From Opitutaceae bacterium TAV5 (GTDB taxonomy: Bacteria > Verrucomicrobiota > Verrucomicrobiia > Opitutales > Opitutaceae), in assembly GCA_000242935.3 (NCBI GenBank), contig CP007053.1:496001-560000 (forward strand): a stretch of DNA of 64,000 nucleotides, written 5' to 3'. Position 1 is the stretch's first letter. Each line of letters starts with the position of its first letter. Shown here in pieces: positions 36,344-44,904 of the stretch. Both the position numbers and the translations under genes were made by a program. Below the pieces are notes generated by a model. It was not told where the DNA came from. It made no database searches and saw only the letters and a list, made by a program, of their open reading frames with translations.

Positions 36344-36595
36344 TCAATCGTCGGTCCGGATACGGTCGGATTCCTGGTCAGGCGGGATGTCCGGGACTGC
36401 GGAGAGAAACGCATCGAACTCGCGCCGGTTGCCTTTCGCGGCCTCTTCACGCAGATGATCGAGGGTGACAAGCGCCGCCATTTTCTCGGCGGCAGCGGAA
36501 ACGATAAACTGGTCAACGCTCCAGCCATCACGGAGAGCAAGTTCCCGGATGTTCCTGTGCAGGGATTCGGGGAGTTGAACGGTGAGCGTGTTCAT
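36344..36595 (-). CDS. Ribbon-helix-helix protein, orphan HicB-like antitoxin
   Basis: 83 residues. TVQLPESLHRNIRELALRDG, then WSVDQFIVSAAAEKMAAL, is a ribbon-helix-helix domain of the type in HicB-like antitoxins and stand-alone Arc/MetJ-type regulators. There is no partner toxin gene next to it (the upstream gap is repeats), so it is either an orphan or regulates something else. Its stop codon abuts the LacI stop on the other strand. The ATG at 36595 gives exact domain start; the longer frame to 36784 runs into repeat sequence. Confidence 0.7.
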   Translation of the reverse strand: MNTLTVQLPESLHRNIRELALRDGWSVDQFIVSAAAEKMAALVTLDHLREEAAKGNRREFDAFLSAVPDIPPDQESDRIRTDD

Positions 36596-36766
36596 GATTT
36601 GGAGGATTGTCGGATGTTTTTCAGGAAATCGCCCGGGGTCACAGCCGCAATGCCAAGTTGGTTGCAACCCCGGAAGTCCTTTACACTGCGATCCCGGGGA
36701 TTCGTTGCAGTGCGCGAGGATTCTGAATGCCGGAGAAGTTGAGGATTCCGGGGACGCTGGCTTGCC

Positions 36767-36881
36767 CTCTGCGCCCACTCCCAACCTCTGTGGTGCAGAT
36801 TTTTACACCGCAGAGATCGGGAGTGGGCGCAGAGAAAAAGACAGAGAGTGAGACGGAGAGAAAGAAAGAGAGAGAGGGAGG
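36767..36881. repeat. Inverted repeat followed by a purine-rich tract
   Basis: Arms of 29 bases (CTCTGCGCCCACTCCCAACC then TCTGTGGTG at 36767-36795, and its complement at 36806-36834 with three mismatches) form a hairpin with a 10-base loop, followed by a nearly pure purine run GAGAAAAAGACAGAGAGTGA and further AG-rich sequence to about 36881. The rest of the 500-base gap (36596-37095) holds short palindromic patches such as GGCGCGTCAGCGCCTCGCC at about 36993-37011. No gene supported here. Confidence 0.65.
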
Positions 36882-37095
36882 TTACGCCCTCCCCGTACCT
36901 TGTTTCCTTGCCCGCCTCCCCCCCCCCGGAGCCTGCGAACTTACGTTCGCGGCTACAGGGCGCAGCTACAGGGCGCGGACCGGCTAAACGGATACGGCGC
37001 GTCAGCGCCTCGCCTCTGAATCGGGCGACGCTTCGCGTCTTCGTCATCACCACACGCAGGGACGCGTTTGGCTACACATGGCCGCATGGCGCCTC

Positions 37096-38247
37096 TTACA
37101 TCACCGCCGCACCCGGTCCGGTCTGCATGTGGAGGATGTCGGGGCGGGAGCCGAATTTCGCCGCATAGGCCTCGGCCACCTTTTCGGCCTGCGCCTGGCC
37201 GAAGTTGCCGTCCGTCAGCGACATCACCGCGCCGCCAAAACCGCCGCCGCTCAGGCGCGCGCCGTACACGCCCGCGGCCTTCTCCAGGGTGTCCACCAGA
37301 AAATCGAGCTCGGGTGTGCTGTTTTCGAAAAGATGCTGCGAACTGCGATGCGAGGCGGTGAGGAGTTTTCCGACGGCAACCAGGTCGCCTTTCGCGAGCG
37401 CGGCTTTCGTCGCATCCACGCGGGCGATTTCTTCGGTGATGTGTCGTGCTCGTTTGAATACAACGGGATCGAGCTTGCCTTCGGCCGCGAGCACCTGCGC
37501 GGGCGTCACCTGCCAGAGGAGTTCGACGCCGAGGGCCTGGGCGGCGGCCATGCACTCGCGGTTGCGCGCGGCATAGAGGCCGTCGACGAGCGCGTGTTTG
37601 GTGTGCGTATTAAAAATCCAGAAATGCGCGTCGGCCGGCATCGGCACGGTGGAGAATTTGGGACCGCGGCAATCGATGAACACGAGATGGTCTTTCTCGC
37701 CGAAACCGGAGACGCCCTGGTCGAGAATGCCGCAAGGCACGCCGACGAAGTGGTTCTCCGCGTGTTTGCCGATCTTGACGAGCGTCTCCCGGTCGGGGTT
37801 TTGGCCGGTGATGCCGAGGAAGGCGAGGGCCGAGGCGAGTTCGATGGCGGCGCTGCTGGAAAGGCCGGAACCGGCGGGCAGATCGGCATCGGCGAGGTAA
37901 TCGAAACCGGCGGGCGCCCGCTGGCCGAATTCCGGAAGCGCGGCGAGGATGCCGAGCGGGTAGTTCGCCCAGGAGGCCTTGCCTTCGAGGCGCGCGAGCG
38001 GAGCGGCGGAGTCGAGTTCGATTGTCTCGCCGGTGTAAACCGCATGCAGGCGGCGGCGCGAGGGCGCGGCGGCTTCGGCGGGAGCGATGGCGACCCACAC
38101 GCCCCGGTCGATGGAAGCGCCGAGCACGGTGCCGCCGTTGTAATCGGTGTGGTTGCCGATGAATTCGATGCGGCCGGGCGCACGGGTGACGAGTTGCGGA
38201 TCACGGCCGTAAATGGCGCGAAAGCGGGCGATGAGCTGGGCCTTCAT
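37096..38247 (-). CDS. galK: Galactokinase
   Basis: 383-residue GHMP-family kinase that phosphorylates galactose at C1, first step of the Leloir pathway. The galactokinase signature GRIEFIGNHTDYNGG is at residues 25-39, the ATP loop is LPAGSGLSSSAAIE and the third motif is RLSGGGFGGAVM near the C-terminus. The catalytic region GVPCGILDQGVSGFG is present. Length matches GalK. No other Leloir genes adjoin, but the GH35 beta-galactosidase later in the window would supply galactose. Confidence 0.95.
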   Translation of the reverse strand: MKAQLIARFRAIYGRDPQLVTRAPGRIEFIGNHTDYNGGTVLGASIDRGVWVAIAPAEAAAPSRRRLHAVYTGETIELDSAAPLARLEGKASWANYPLGILAALPEFGQRAPAGFDYLADADLPAGSGLSSSAAIELASALAFLGITGQNPDRETLVKIGKHAENHFVGVPCGILDQGVSGFGEKDHLVFIDCRGPKFSTVPMPADAHFWIFNTHTKHALVDGLYAARNRECMAAAQALGVELLWQVTPAQVLAAEGKLDPVVFKRARHITEEIARVDATKAALAKGDLVAVGKLLTASHRSSQHLFENSTPELDFLVDTLEKAAGVYGARLSGGGFGGAVMSLTDGNFGQAQAEKVAEAYAAKFGSRPDILHMQTGPGAAVM

Positions 38248-38407
38248 GAGATGGTAACAGGTAGCGTGGCGATGGAGGGAGGTCGGAAAGAGTGATCGGG
38301 AGGAAAAACGAAACGGAAACGTTCAGCCTGCCCGCGGGCGCGAGGCGAGCGCAAAGAGAGAAAACCTGATCGCGTGTCGCGTGGAAACAGGGAGGCAGCG
38401 GGTCCGA

Positions 38408-38550
38408 CGGAGCGGCGGCATTCCTGCCGCTGCGACGAGGCGCGTCAGCGCCTCGCCCAGTGCCTCGCCGCCCGAACCGGCGACGCATTGCGTCGTCAGC
38501 AGCGGCAGGTACCGAGGCCGAAGGCCGACAGCTTGCCATGCCGCCGCTCC
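38408..38550. repeat. GGCGGCATTCCTGCCGCTG-type repeat upstream of the ATPase gene
   Basis: Starts GGAGCGGCGGCATTCCTGCC, followed by CGCTGCGACGAGGCGCGTCA, and has a degraded inverted copy ending CATGCCGCCGCTCC at 38537-38550. The inside contains CGACGCATTGCGTCG and other small palindromes. The core is identical to that in menE (7181-7324). Occupies most of the 378-base gap between galK and the ATPase gene. Confidence 0.75.
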
Positions 38551-38625
38551 TTGCCATCCGTCCCGCATCCGGTCCAGCCTTCCGGCCAGACAAGCCAACA
38601 CCACACCATCCCCCCCGCCGCCGCC

Positions 38626-39420
38626 GTGATCTACCTGCGCCATATTTCCTTCAGTCCCCGGTCCGGACCCGGCCCCGAGCCAGATCTCGAGGCGTACCCG
38701 TTCACCGTGCCGTCGCTCGGCGGGTTCGACGAAATGGAAATCACGACGCCGGTGACGTTTTTCGTCGGGGAAAACGGTTCCGGCAAATCCACCTTGCTCG
38801 AAGCCGTGGCGCTCGCCGCGCGGCTGCCTCCGGCCACCGGAGCGCCCCTAGAGCACGACGAAACCCTCGACCCCGTCCGCCCGCTGGCCCGCGCGCTGCG
38901 GCTCGGGTGGCGCCCGCGCACGCACTACGGTTTTTTCCTGCGAGCGGAGGATTTTTTCAATTTCGCCCGCGAAACACGCCGCCGCGCCGAGTCGATGGAC
39001 GAGATGGCCGAGCGCTTCAAGGACGACCCGCGGGTGCGCGGTTACATGTTTGCGCAAAAACAGGCGCTGACTTCGCGCTACGGCGAGGACCTGCACGCGA
39101 TGTCGCACGGCGAGAGTTTCCTTAAATTTTTCCAGACCCGGTGTGTCCCGGGCGGATTGTACCTGATCGACGAACCCGAGGCGGCGCTCTCGCCGCAGCG
39201 CCAGCTCGCGTTCCTCAGCCTGATGAAGGCGCTGGTCGAGGAGGGCGCGGCGCAGTTCATCGTGGCCACGCACTCGCCGCTGCTGCTCGCGTACCCCGGC
39301 GCGCGGCTGCTCTGTTTCGACGACGGCCGGCTCGCCGAAACCGCGTACGACGACCTGCCGCATGTGCAACTGACCCGCAACTTCCTCGCCAATCCGGAAC
39401 GGTTCTTGCGGGGATTGTAA
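38626..39420 (+). CDS. Orphan AAA/ABC-type ATPase
   Basis: 264 residues, ATPase of the ABC-like AAA (SMC/RecF-like) group. Walker A is GENGSGKSTLLEAVA, signature-like region LHAMSHGESFLKFF, Walker B YLIDEPEAALSPQRQ and switch His in IVATHSPLLL. There are no membrane segments and no fused nuclease. Such single-gene ATPases are widespread and mostly uncharacterised. The start is a GTG at 38626, since the frame further upstream runs through repeat sequence. Confidence 0.82.
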   Translation: MIYLRHISFSPRSGPGPEPDLEAYPFTVPSLGGFDEMEITTPVTFFVGENGSGKSTLLEAVALAARLPPATGAPLEHDETLDPVRPLARALRLGWRPRTHYGFFLRAEDFFNFARETRRRAESMDEMAERFKDDPRVRGYMFAQKQALTSRYGEDLHAMSHGESFLKFFQTRCVPGGLYLIDEPEAALSPQRQLAFLSLMKALVEEGAAQFIVATHSPLLLAYPGARLLCFDDGRLAETAYDDLPHVQLTRNFLANPERFLRGL

Positions 39421-39450
39421 CCCCGCTCCCCTCTTCCCGGATTTCCGGAT

Positions 39451-39558
39451 TTTTTACACAAAGTTCGCAAAGGACGCGAAGGAGACAAGGTGCACAAGGG
39501 TTCCCTGCTTCCTCGCAGCTTTGTCACTTCGCGCTCTTCGCGAGCTTTGTGTAAAAAT
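39451..39558. repeat. Long inverted repeat after the ATPase gene
   Basis: The left arm TTTTTACACAAAGTTCGCAA, then AGGACGCGAAGG (39451-39482), matches the right arm CTTCGCGCTCTTCGCGAGCT, then TTGTGTAAAAA (39528-39558), with mismatches; about 45 bases lie between. The GGACGCGAAGG core links it with the element at 3647-3793. Confidence 0.72.
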
Positions 39559-39662
39559 TCAGCGAAGACGCTCATCAGGACGCGCATCAAAACGCCCATC
39601 TGAAAACGAATGCTCCCCGCCGACCGTTGCCCCGCGGCCTTCCGGTTTGCGGGATGGTTTGC

Positions 39663-40553
39663 ATGAACCCGCACCGTTGCCTCTCCCGCCTGTTCTCCCT
39701 GCCTGCCGTCCTGCCGGCCGCCGCTGCCGTGGTCGCGCTCGCCGCCTCGCCTCGCGTCATCGCTGCAGCCGACGCGCCCGGCAAGACCACCGCGTCGGCC
39801 ACCACCGTCGCGCAACCGGCCACGCCGCCTGACGCCGCCAGGTTCGATCTCTATCTGCTCGTCGGCCAGTCCAACATGGCCGGACGCGGTCCGCTCACCG
39901 ATGCCGACCGCGCGCCCGACCCGCGCGTGCTCGTGTTCGGACCGGAGGATGCATGGCAGTTGCAGGGTGAACCGGTTCACTTCGACAAACCGAAAGCGGC
40001 CGGCGTGGGCCTCGGGTTCACCTTTGCGAAGCTCATGGCGGCGCAAAAACCCGGCGTCACCATCGGCCTGATCCCGTGCGCGGTCGGCGGCACCCCGCAA
40101 AGCCGCTGGATGCCGGGCGGCGATCTTTACGAAGAAGCCGTCCGCCGCGCCCGCCTCGCCCAGCCCTCCGGAAAACTCCGCGGCATCCTCTGGCACCAGG
40201 GTGAAAGCGAATGCGGCAGCGAGACCAAGGCCCGCGCCTATGCCGCCAACCTCGCGAAAATCGTGGCCGGTTTCCGTCGCGATCTGGACGCGCCCGACGT
40301 CCCCTTCGTGGCCGGCGAACTCGGCGAATTCCTCTACACACGCTCCGCCAACAAGTCGCCGTGGGCGCGCGTGGTGAACGAACAGATCGATTCTCTCCCG
40401 ACGCTCGTTGCCGCTGCCGCCACGGTGCCCTCGCATGGCCTCGCCCACAAGGGCGACGAACTCCACTTCGGCTCCGCTGCACAACGCGAATTCGGCAAAC
40501 GTTACGCCGAAGCAATGATCCGCTTGCAGACGGCTGCTCCGGACAAGCCATAG
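39663..40553 (+). CDS. Secreted SGNH-type carbohydrate esterase (SASA domain)
   Basis: 296 residues. A long signal sequence (to about residue 35, ending ASPRVIAAADA) is followed by a SASA-domain esterase: the nucleophile block LLVGQSNMAGRG, the GVGLGFTFAKLM helix, GILWHQGESE with the oxyanion and substrate residues, and the catalytic KGDELHFGS (Asp-X-X-His) at the end. Members of this family deacetylate sialic acids, xylans or other acetylated sugars. The substrate is not defined here. The ATG at 39663 matches the leader start. Confidence 0.85.
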   Translation: MNPHRCLSRLFSLPAVLPAAAAVVALAASPRVIAAADAPGKTTASATTVAQPATPPDAARFDLYLLVGQSNMAGRGPLTDADRAPDPRVLVFGPEDAWQLQGEPVHFDKPKAAGVGLGFTFAKLMAAQKPGVTIGLIPCAVGGTPQSRWMPGGDLYEEAVRRARLAQPSGKLRGILWHQGESECGSETKARAYAANLAKIVAGFRRDLDAPDVPFVAGELGEFLYTRSANKSPWARVVNEQIDSLPTLVAAAATVPSHGLAHKGDELHFGSAAQREFGKRYAEAMIRLQTAAPDKP

Positions 40554-40577
40554 CCTTGCAATTTAATAACTTATTCA

Positions 40578-40605
40578 ATCTGTTATTCTATAAAGACTAA
40601 CAGAT
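40578..40605 (+). terminator. Weak hairpin after the esterase gene
   Basis: ATCTGTTA (40578-40585) and TAACAGAT (40598-40605) form an 8-bp stem with a 12-base loop in an AT-rich segment just after the esterase stop. Possible terminator or 3' stabiliser; no U run follows. Confidence 0.35.
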
Positions 40606-40693
40606 CAACTGAACCATATCGCAGGCCAGCGCATCCGGATAACAGTCGCCACCTCCGGTAAATGCCCCATAGTTGCAAACTCCCTCTTGCATT

Positions 40694-40924
40694 ATGGACC
40701 CACATAACCCTGACCGGCCAACACCGGAGAACGCAGACATCCTGGGAAGAAGCGATGCCAGAACACGCGCTCCCGATTCGAGCGCCTTCCAAAAACACCG
40801 GCATCCCGCCAAGCCCGCGCACGCAGATTTTCGCAAGACCAAGGCGTTTTTCAAGATCCTGCTGATTCTGGGATTCATCGCCGGGCTTCTCGCTCTGGCC
40901 TGGCTGGCGGCACGACGCATGTAA
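40694..40924 (+). CDS. Small hypothetical membrane protein
   Basis: 76 residues. The first 45 are polar and Pro/Asp/Arg-rich; the remainder contains one hydrophobic helix, KILLILGFIAGLLALAWLA, followed by ARRM. No family recognised. The ATG at 40694 and the clear helix make a real gene likely, but there is no similarity evidence. It lies 82 bases upstream of the helicase start on the same strand. Confidence 0.45.
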   Translation: MDPHNPDRPTPENADILGRSDARTRAPDSSAFQKHRHPAKPAHADFRKTKAFFKILLILGFIAGLLALAWLAARRM

Positions 40925-41006
40925 CCGCCAGGAAATATCCCTTGCGCAGATTGCAGGTTGCCAACCGGCGTTCTTCGGCGAGTCTCCGGAGTTTAATCCG
41001 ATATTT

Positions 41007-42626
41007 ATGTTAAGAAAGCTCATCGCGAAGATCCGCGCCAAGATCGCGCCTTCGTCTCCGGCCAGCCCGGCAAAATCATCCGGCGGCACCTCCGTTTCCG
41101 CATCCTCAGGCTCCCGCGACGCCGCCGCACGCGACAAGGGCGACCGTTCCCGTCCGCGTGGCGAACGCGGCGAGCGGTCCGGTCGCCAGCCGCGCGAACC
41201 CCGCGAACCGCGCGGCGAATCCCGCGAGGGCGGCAGCCGCAGCGGCGGACGCAGTCGTCGCGGCGGCCCCGGCGGTGAAAGCCGTGAAGGACGCGGCGGC
41301 CGGCGCGGCGAACGTCGCGAACGCCCCCCGCGTGACGAAACCTTCGAGCATCCGCGCCGCGATCCGATAAAGCCCGTCACGCCCGTCGAGATCCCGCCGC
41401 AGGACACCGCGTTCAGCAAGCTCGGGCTCAACGACGCCATCGCCTTCGCCGCCGCCGAAATGGGTTACACCGATCCCACGCCCATCCAGGCCCAGGCCGT
41501 GCCGCTCGTCCTCGAAGGCCGCGATGTCACCGGCTCCGCGCAGACCGGCACCGGCAAGACCGCCGCCTTCGCCCTGCCTGTCCTCCACCGCCTCGGCGCG
41601 CACGGACGTCTCCGCTGCCTCGTCCTCGAACCGACCCGCGAACTCGCGCTCCAGGTCGAGGAGGCGTTCCAGAAATACTCCAAATACACCGACCTCACCA
41701 CCACCATCGTGTACGGCGGTGTCGGATACGGCAAACAGCGCGAGGACCTGCAGCGCGGCGTCGACGTCCTCGCCGCCACCCCCGGCCGTCTGCTCGACCA
41801 CCTCGAACAGGGCACGCTCACACTCGATAGCATCGAAATCCTCATCCTCGACGAGGTCGACCGCATGCTCGACATGGGCTTCCTGCCCGATGTGAAGCGC
41901 ATCGTCCAGCAATGCCCGCGCGAGCGCCAGACGCTTTTCTTCAGCGCCACCCTCCCCCCCGAGCTCGCCCAGCTTTCGAGCTGGGCGCTGCGCGACCCCG
42001 TGCAGATCAAGATCGGCCAGCGCCGCTCGCCCGCCGAGACTGTCTCGCACGCCTTTTATCCGGTCGTGGCTTCCCAGAAATTCGACCTGCTGATCGAGCT
42101 CCTCAAGCGCACCGAATTCAAGAGCATCATCATTTTCACGCGCACCAAGATGGGAGCCGACCGCATCGCGCACCGCCTCCAGCGCGAGCAGCACACCGTC
42201 GGCGTGATCCACTCCGACCGCAGCCAGCGCGAGCGCGTCGAGGCGCTCGAAGGCTTCAAGAGCGGCAAGTTCGAGGTGCTCGTGGCCACGGACATCGCCG
42301 CCCGCGGCCTCGACATCGCCGGCGTGTCGCACGTGATCAACTACGACGTGCCGGAAAACGCCGAGGACTACGTCCACCGCATCGGCCGCACCGGGCGCGC
42401 CAACGCCACCGGCGACGCGTTCACGCTCGTCACCGAGGACGACGTGCGCGACGCGCGTTCGATCGAGCGCTACATCGACGCCGCCATCGAGCGAAAGAAA
42501 CTCGACGATTTCGACTACATCTATTCGGCGCTCTTTGACGAAAACGCCACCGGCGTCGCCGCACCTCCGAAGACCGCCGGCCGCCTCGTTCGCGGCATGC
42601 GCGGCGGCAGCCGCGGTCGCCGGTAA
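41007..42626 (+). CDS. DEAD-box RNA helicase with RGG-rich N-terminus
   Basis: 539 residues. The first 130 are Arg/Gly/Ser-rich with RGE/RGG-like repeats. The helicase core then begins with AFSKLGLNDAIAFAAAEMGY and carries the Q motif PTPIQAQAVP, motif I AQTGTGKT, Ia PTRELALQ, II DEVD in place of DEAD, III SAT, V ARGLDIAG and VI HRIGRTGR. RhlE/CsdA-like by overall pattern, normally acting in rRNA or mRNA remodelling. DEVD instead of DEAD at motif II is a known tolerable variant. A long repeat-filled gap follows it. Confidence 0.93.
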   Translation: MLRKLIAKIRAKIAPSSPASPAKSSGGTSVSASSGSRDAAARDKGDRSRPRGERGERSGRQPREPREPRGESREGGSRSGGRSRRGGPGGESREGRGGRRGERRERPPRDETFEHPRRDPIKPVTPVEIPPQDTAFSKLGLNDAIAFAAAEMGYTDPTPIQAQAVPLVLEGRDVTGSAQTGTGKTAAFALPVLHRLGAHGRLRCLVLEPTRELALQVEEAFQKYSKYTDLTTTIVYGGVGYGKQREDLQRGVDVLAATPGRLLDHLEQGTLTLDSIEILILDEVDRMLDMGFLPDVKRIVQQCPRERQTLFFSATLPPELAQLSSWALRDPVQIKIGQRRSPAETVSHAFYPVVASQKFDLLIELLKRTEFKSIIIFTRTKMGADRIAHRLQREQHTVGVIHSDRSQRERVEALEGFKSGKFEVLVATDIAARGLDIAGVSHVINYDVPENAEDYVHRIGRTGRANATGDAFTLVTEDDVRDARSIERYIDAAIERKKLDDFDYIYSALFDENATGVAAPPKTAGRLVRGMRGGSRGRR

Positions 42627-42641
42627 ACCGGTTGCAGCCCC

Positions 42642-43012
42642 GTGGCGCGGGCGTCCCGCCCGCTCCCACTCTTTCTCGTTCTCTCACTCTTTCTTGTGCT
42701 GCGGCGCGTCGTGCGAGTGCCGGAGCAGGAGAATGATCGATCAGGAGAAAGAGAAGGAGAACGAACCCGGACCGGAGAAAGAGTACGAGAACGATTCCGG
42801 CGTGGCACGGGCATCCTTGCCCGTGAGCGTTGCCTCTCCGCGCCGTCCGGAAACAAACCGGCGGCGTTTTGCTGCCGATCCGTCCACGGCCAGGATGGCC
42901 GTGCCACGCCGGAGGCGGGCGGGACGCCCGCTGAACACGGGCTGGAAGCCCGTGCCACACAATCCGGCGGCTTCGCCGTCTGCGGGCGGGACGCCCGCGC
43001 CACGACGCTCCG
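42642..43012. repeat. GTGGC-type REP-like array with purine/pyrimidine tracts
   Basis: Plus units at 42642 (GTGGCGCGGGCGTCCCGCCC) and about 42802 (GTGGCACGGGCATCCTTGCC) and minus units at about 42885-43012 (CACGGCCAGGATGGCCGTGC, GCGGGCGGGACGCCCGC, ACACGGGCTGGAAGCCCGTG, GCGGGCGGGACGCCCGCGCC). Between 42665 and 42795 a pyrimidine run (CACTCTTTCTCGTTCTCTCA) faces a purine run (GGAGAAAGAGAAGGAGAACG), an inverted pair of a second family. The 445-base gap 42627-43071 holds nothing else. Confidence 0.85.
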
Positions 43013-43071
43013 CGTCACATCAGATGTCAAATGACTGTTTCTTGCAGGAGCAAGAGAGCCGGCGCCGCCGG

Positions 43072-44727
43072 TCAGAGCCCGAGTTCCTCGACGCGTTTTT
43101 TCAGGGTCGCCCGGGTGATGCCGAGAACATCCGCCGACTGGGCGACATTGCCGCCGGTGGACCGGATGACGCGGATGATCATTTCGCGTTCGAGGCGTTT
43201 GAGGAGAGGCTCGTCGCCGCCCGCGAGGGCATGGTGAAGAAAATCCAGCGCGGCCTCGACGGTGAGGGCGGGCACCGTCGCGACCGGGGCAGACGGGACA
43301 GCCGGTGCAGGCGCGACCGGTTCCGGCCCGGTTTCCGGCGGCGCGTCACCGGTGGCTGACGCGGCGACGGATGTCGCCGGATGCGTTGGCTGGCCGGAGC
43401 CCGGGGCTGCGGTATCCGCCGGCGACGCTGCCGGGAAAGGGGCGACGGAGCCGGCGGGTGCGGCAGGCACGGGAGTCGGGAAGGCGCCTGGCGCCGGCGC
43501 GGTTCCGGGGACTGCGGCAGCCGCTGCCGCAGGGCGCACGGTATCGCGAATCTCGGCGGGCAAGTCCTTGGGCAGGATCATGTCGCCTTGCGCGATGACG
43601 GCGCTGCGGTAGACGACGTTCTCGAGTTCGCGCACGTTGCCCGGCCACTCGTAGCCGGCGAGGATGTTGATGGCCTCGGGCGACACCTTGCTGACGCGGG
43701 TTTTTTTCTGTTTCACCAGATTCTGGAGACAGAAATCGATGATCTGCGGGATGTCGCCAATGCGGTCGCGCAGGGGGGGCATTTTTATGCGCACGACGTT
43801 GAGGCGATAGTAGAGGTCTTCGCGGAAGGTCTTCGTCTTCACCATGGCCTCGAGGTCCTTGTTGGTGGCGGCGATGATGCGCACGTCGACGCGGATGGTC
43901 TCGGTGCCGCCGACACGCTGGATCTCGCCCTGCTGGAGGACGCGCAGGATCTTGGTCTGCGTGGCGAGGGCCATGTCACCGATCTCGTCGAGAAAGATGG
44001 TGCCGCGGTCGCAGAGCTCGAACTTGCCGATGCGCTGCGTGGTGGCCCCGGTGAACGAGCCTTTTTCGTGCCCGAACAGCTCGCTCTCGATGAGGTTGTC
44101 GGGGATGGCGGCGCAGTTGACGGCGATGAAGGTTTTGGAAGCGCGGTGCGAGTGTTTCCAGATCGAGCGGGCGACGAGTTCCTTGCCGGTGCCGCTCTCG
44201 CCGGTGATCATCACGGTGACGTCGCTGGCCGTGACCTGGCCGACGATCTTGAAGACGTCCTGCATGACGGGCGAGGCGCCGACGATGCCTTCGCGGTAAT
44301 CGTCGACGTTGATGGTCGGTTTGTACTCGCCGGCGGTGCGCATGTCGTGATGCGCCTTGAGGGCGTTTTCGGCGAGCGTGAGCACCTTGGCCGGGTCGAA
44401 CGGCTTCATGATGTAGTCGAACGCGCCGTACTTCATCGCCTCGATGGCGGTTTGCGCGGTGCCGAAGGCGGTCATGAGAATGACGAGCTGGCGCGGGTTG
44501 GCGGAGCGGATGTGCTGGAGCGCTTCGAGTCCGCTCATGCCGCCCATGCGCACGTCGAGAAAGACGACGGCCGGGTGCGGCCCTTTCTTGACCATGGCCA
44601 CGCCTTCCTCGCCGCTGGCAGCCTCGGCGACCTGGTAGTTTTTCGAGGAAAGCACACGGCTGAGCGAATAGCGGACCTCGGCGTCATCATCGATGACAAG
44701 AATAACGGGAGAACTGGAATCGGGCAT
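43072..44727 (-). CDS. NtrC-family sigma-54-dependent response regulator
   Basis: 551 residues. A receiver domain with phosphorylation site Asp58 ([10 protein letters not shown]) and the conserved Lys in FDYIMKPFD, followed by an AAA+ sigma-54 activation domain: Walker A GESGTGKE, the sigma-54 contact loop GSFTGA (usual GAFTGA), Walker [12 protein letters not shown]-finger region. Then an Ala/Pro-rich linker of about 90 residues (about 395-490) and a Fis-type HTH ([20 protein letters not shown]). It should activate sigma-54 promoters on phosphorylation. No histidine kinase gene is adjacent. The ATG at 44727 gives the receiver start; longer frames are not needed. Gap to pilT is 177 bases with no evident gene. 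Confidence 0.93.
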   Translation of the reverse strand: MPDSSSPVILVIDDDAEVRYSLSRVLSSKNYQVAEAASGEEGVAMVKKGPHPAVVFLDVRMGGMSGLEALQHIRSANPRQLVILMTAFGTAQTAIEAMKYGAFDYIMKPFDPAKVLTLAENALKAHHDMRTAGEYKPTINVDDYREGIVGASPVMQDVFKIVGQVTASDVTVMITGESGTGKELVARSIWKHSHRASKTFIAVNCAAIPDNLIESELFGHEKGSFTGATTQRIGKFELCDRGTIFLDEIGDMALATQTKILRVLQQGEIQRVGGTETIRVDVRIIAATNKDLEAMVKTKTFREDLYYRLNVVRIKMPPLRDRIGDIPQIIDFCLQNLVKQKKTRVSKVSPEAINILAGYEWPGNVRELENVVYRSAVIAQGDMILPKDLPAEIRDTVRPAAAAAAVPGTAPAPGAFPTPVPAAPAGSVAPFPAASPADTAAPGSGQPTHPATSVAASATGDAPPETGPEPVAPAPAVPSAPVATVPALTVEAALDFLHHALAGGDEPLLKRLEREMIIRVIRSTGGNVAQSADVLGITRATLKKRVEELGL

Positions 44728-44904
44728 GGCTGGTGGCTGGAGAGTGTTGGTTGCGAAGGGCGAGCCTTGCGCGCAGGAGGGCATGGCGCAAGCATCGGCA
44801 TCGGGCAGGGGAGGGTGCGACTCCATGCAGCGACGTCATGTGCGAGCAGGCCTGAAATACCCGGACCGGGCGGCAGGCCCGGGTGTCATGCCGCTCAGGC
44901 CTGC

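Noticed and set aside
36848-37168. Short plus-strand open frame of 106 codons
   Set aside because: It consists of purine tract and repeat sequence and runs into the galK gene on the opposite strand.
42802-42825. Possible sigma-54 (-24/-12) promoter, TGGCACGGGCATCCTTGC
   Set aside because: The GG to GC distance is too long for a -24/-12 promoter and the same sequence is a repeat unit found in many places, including inside genes.
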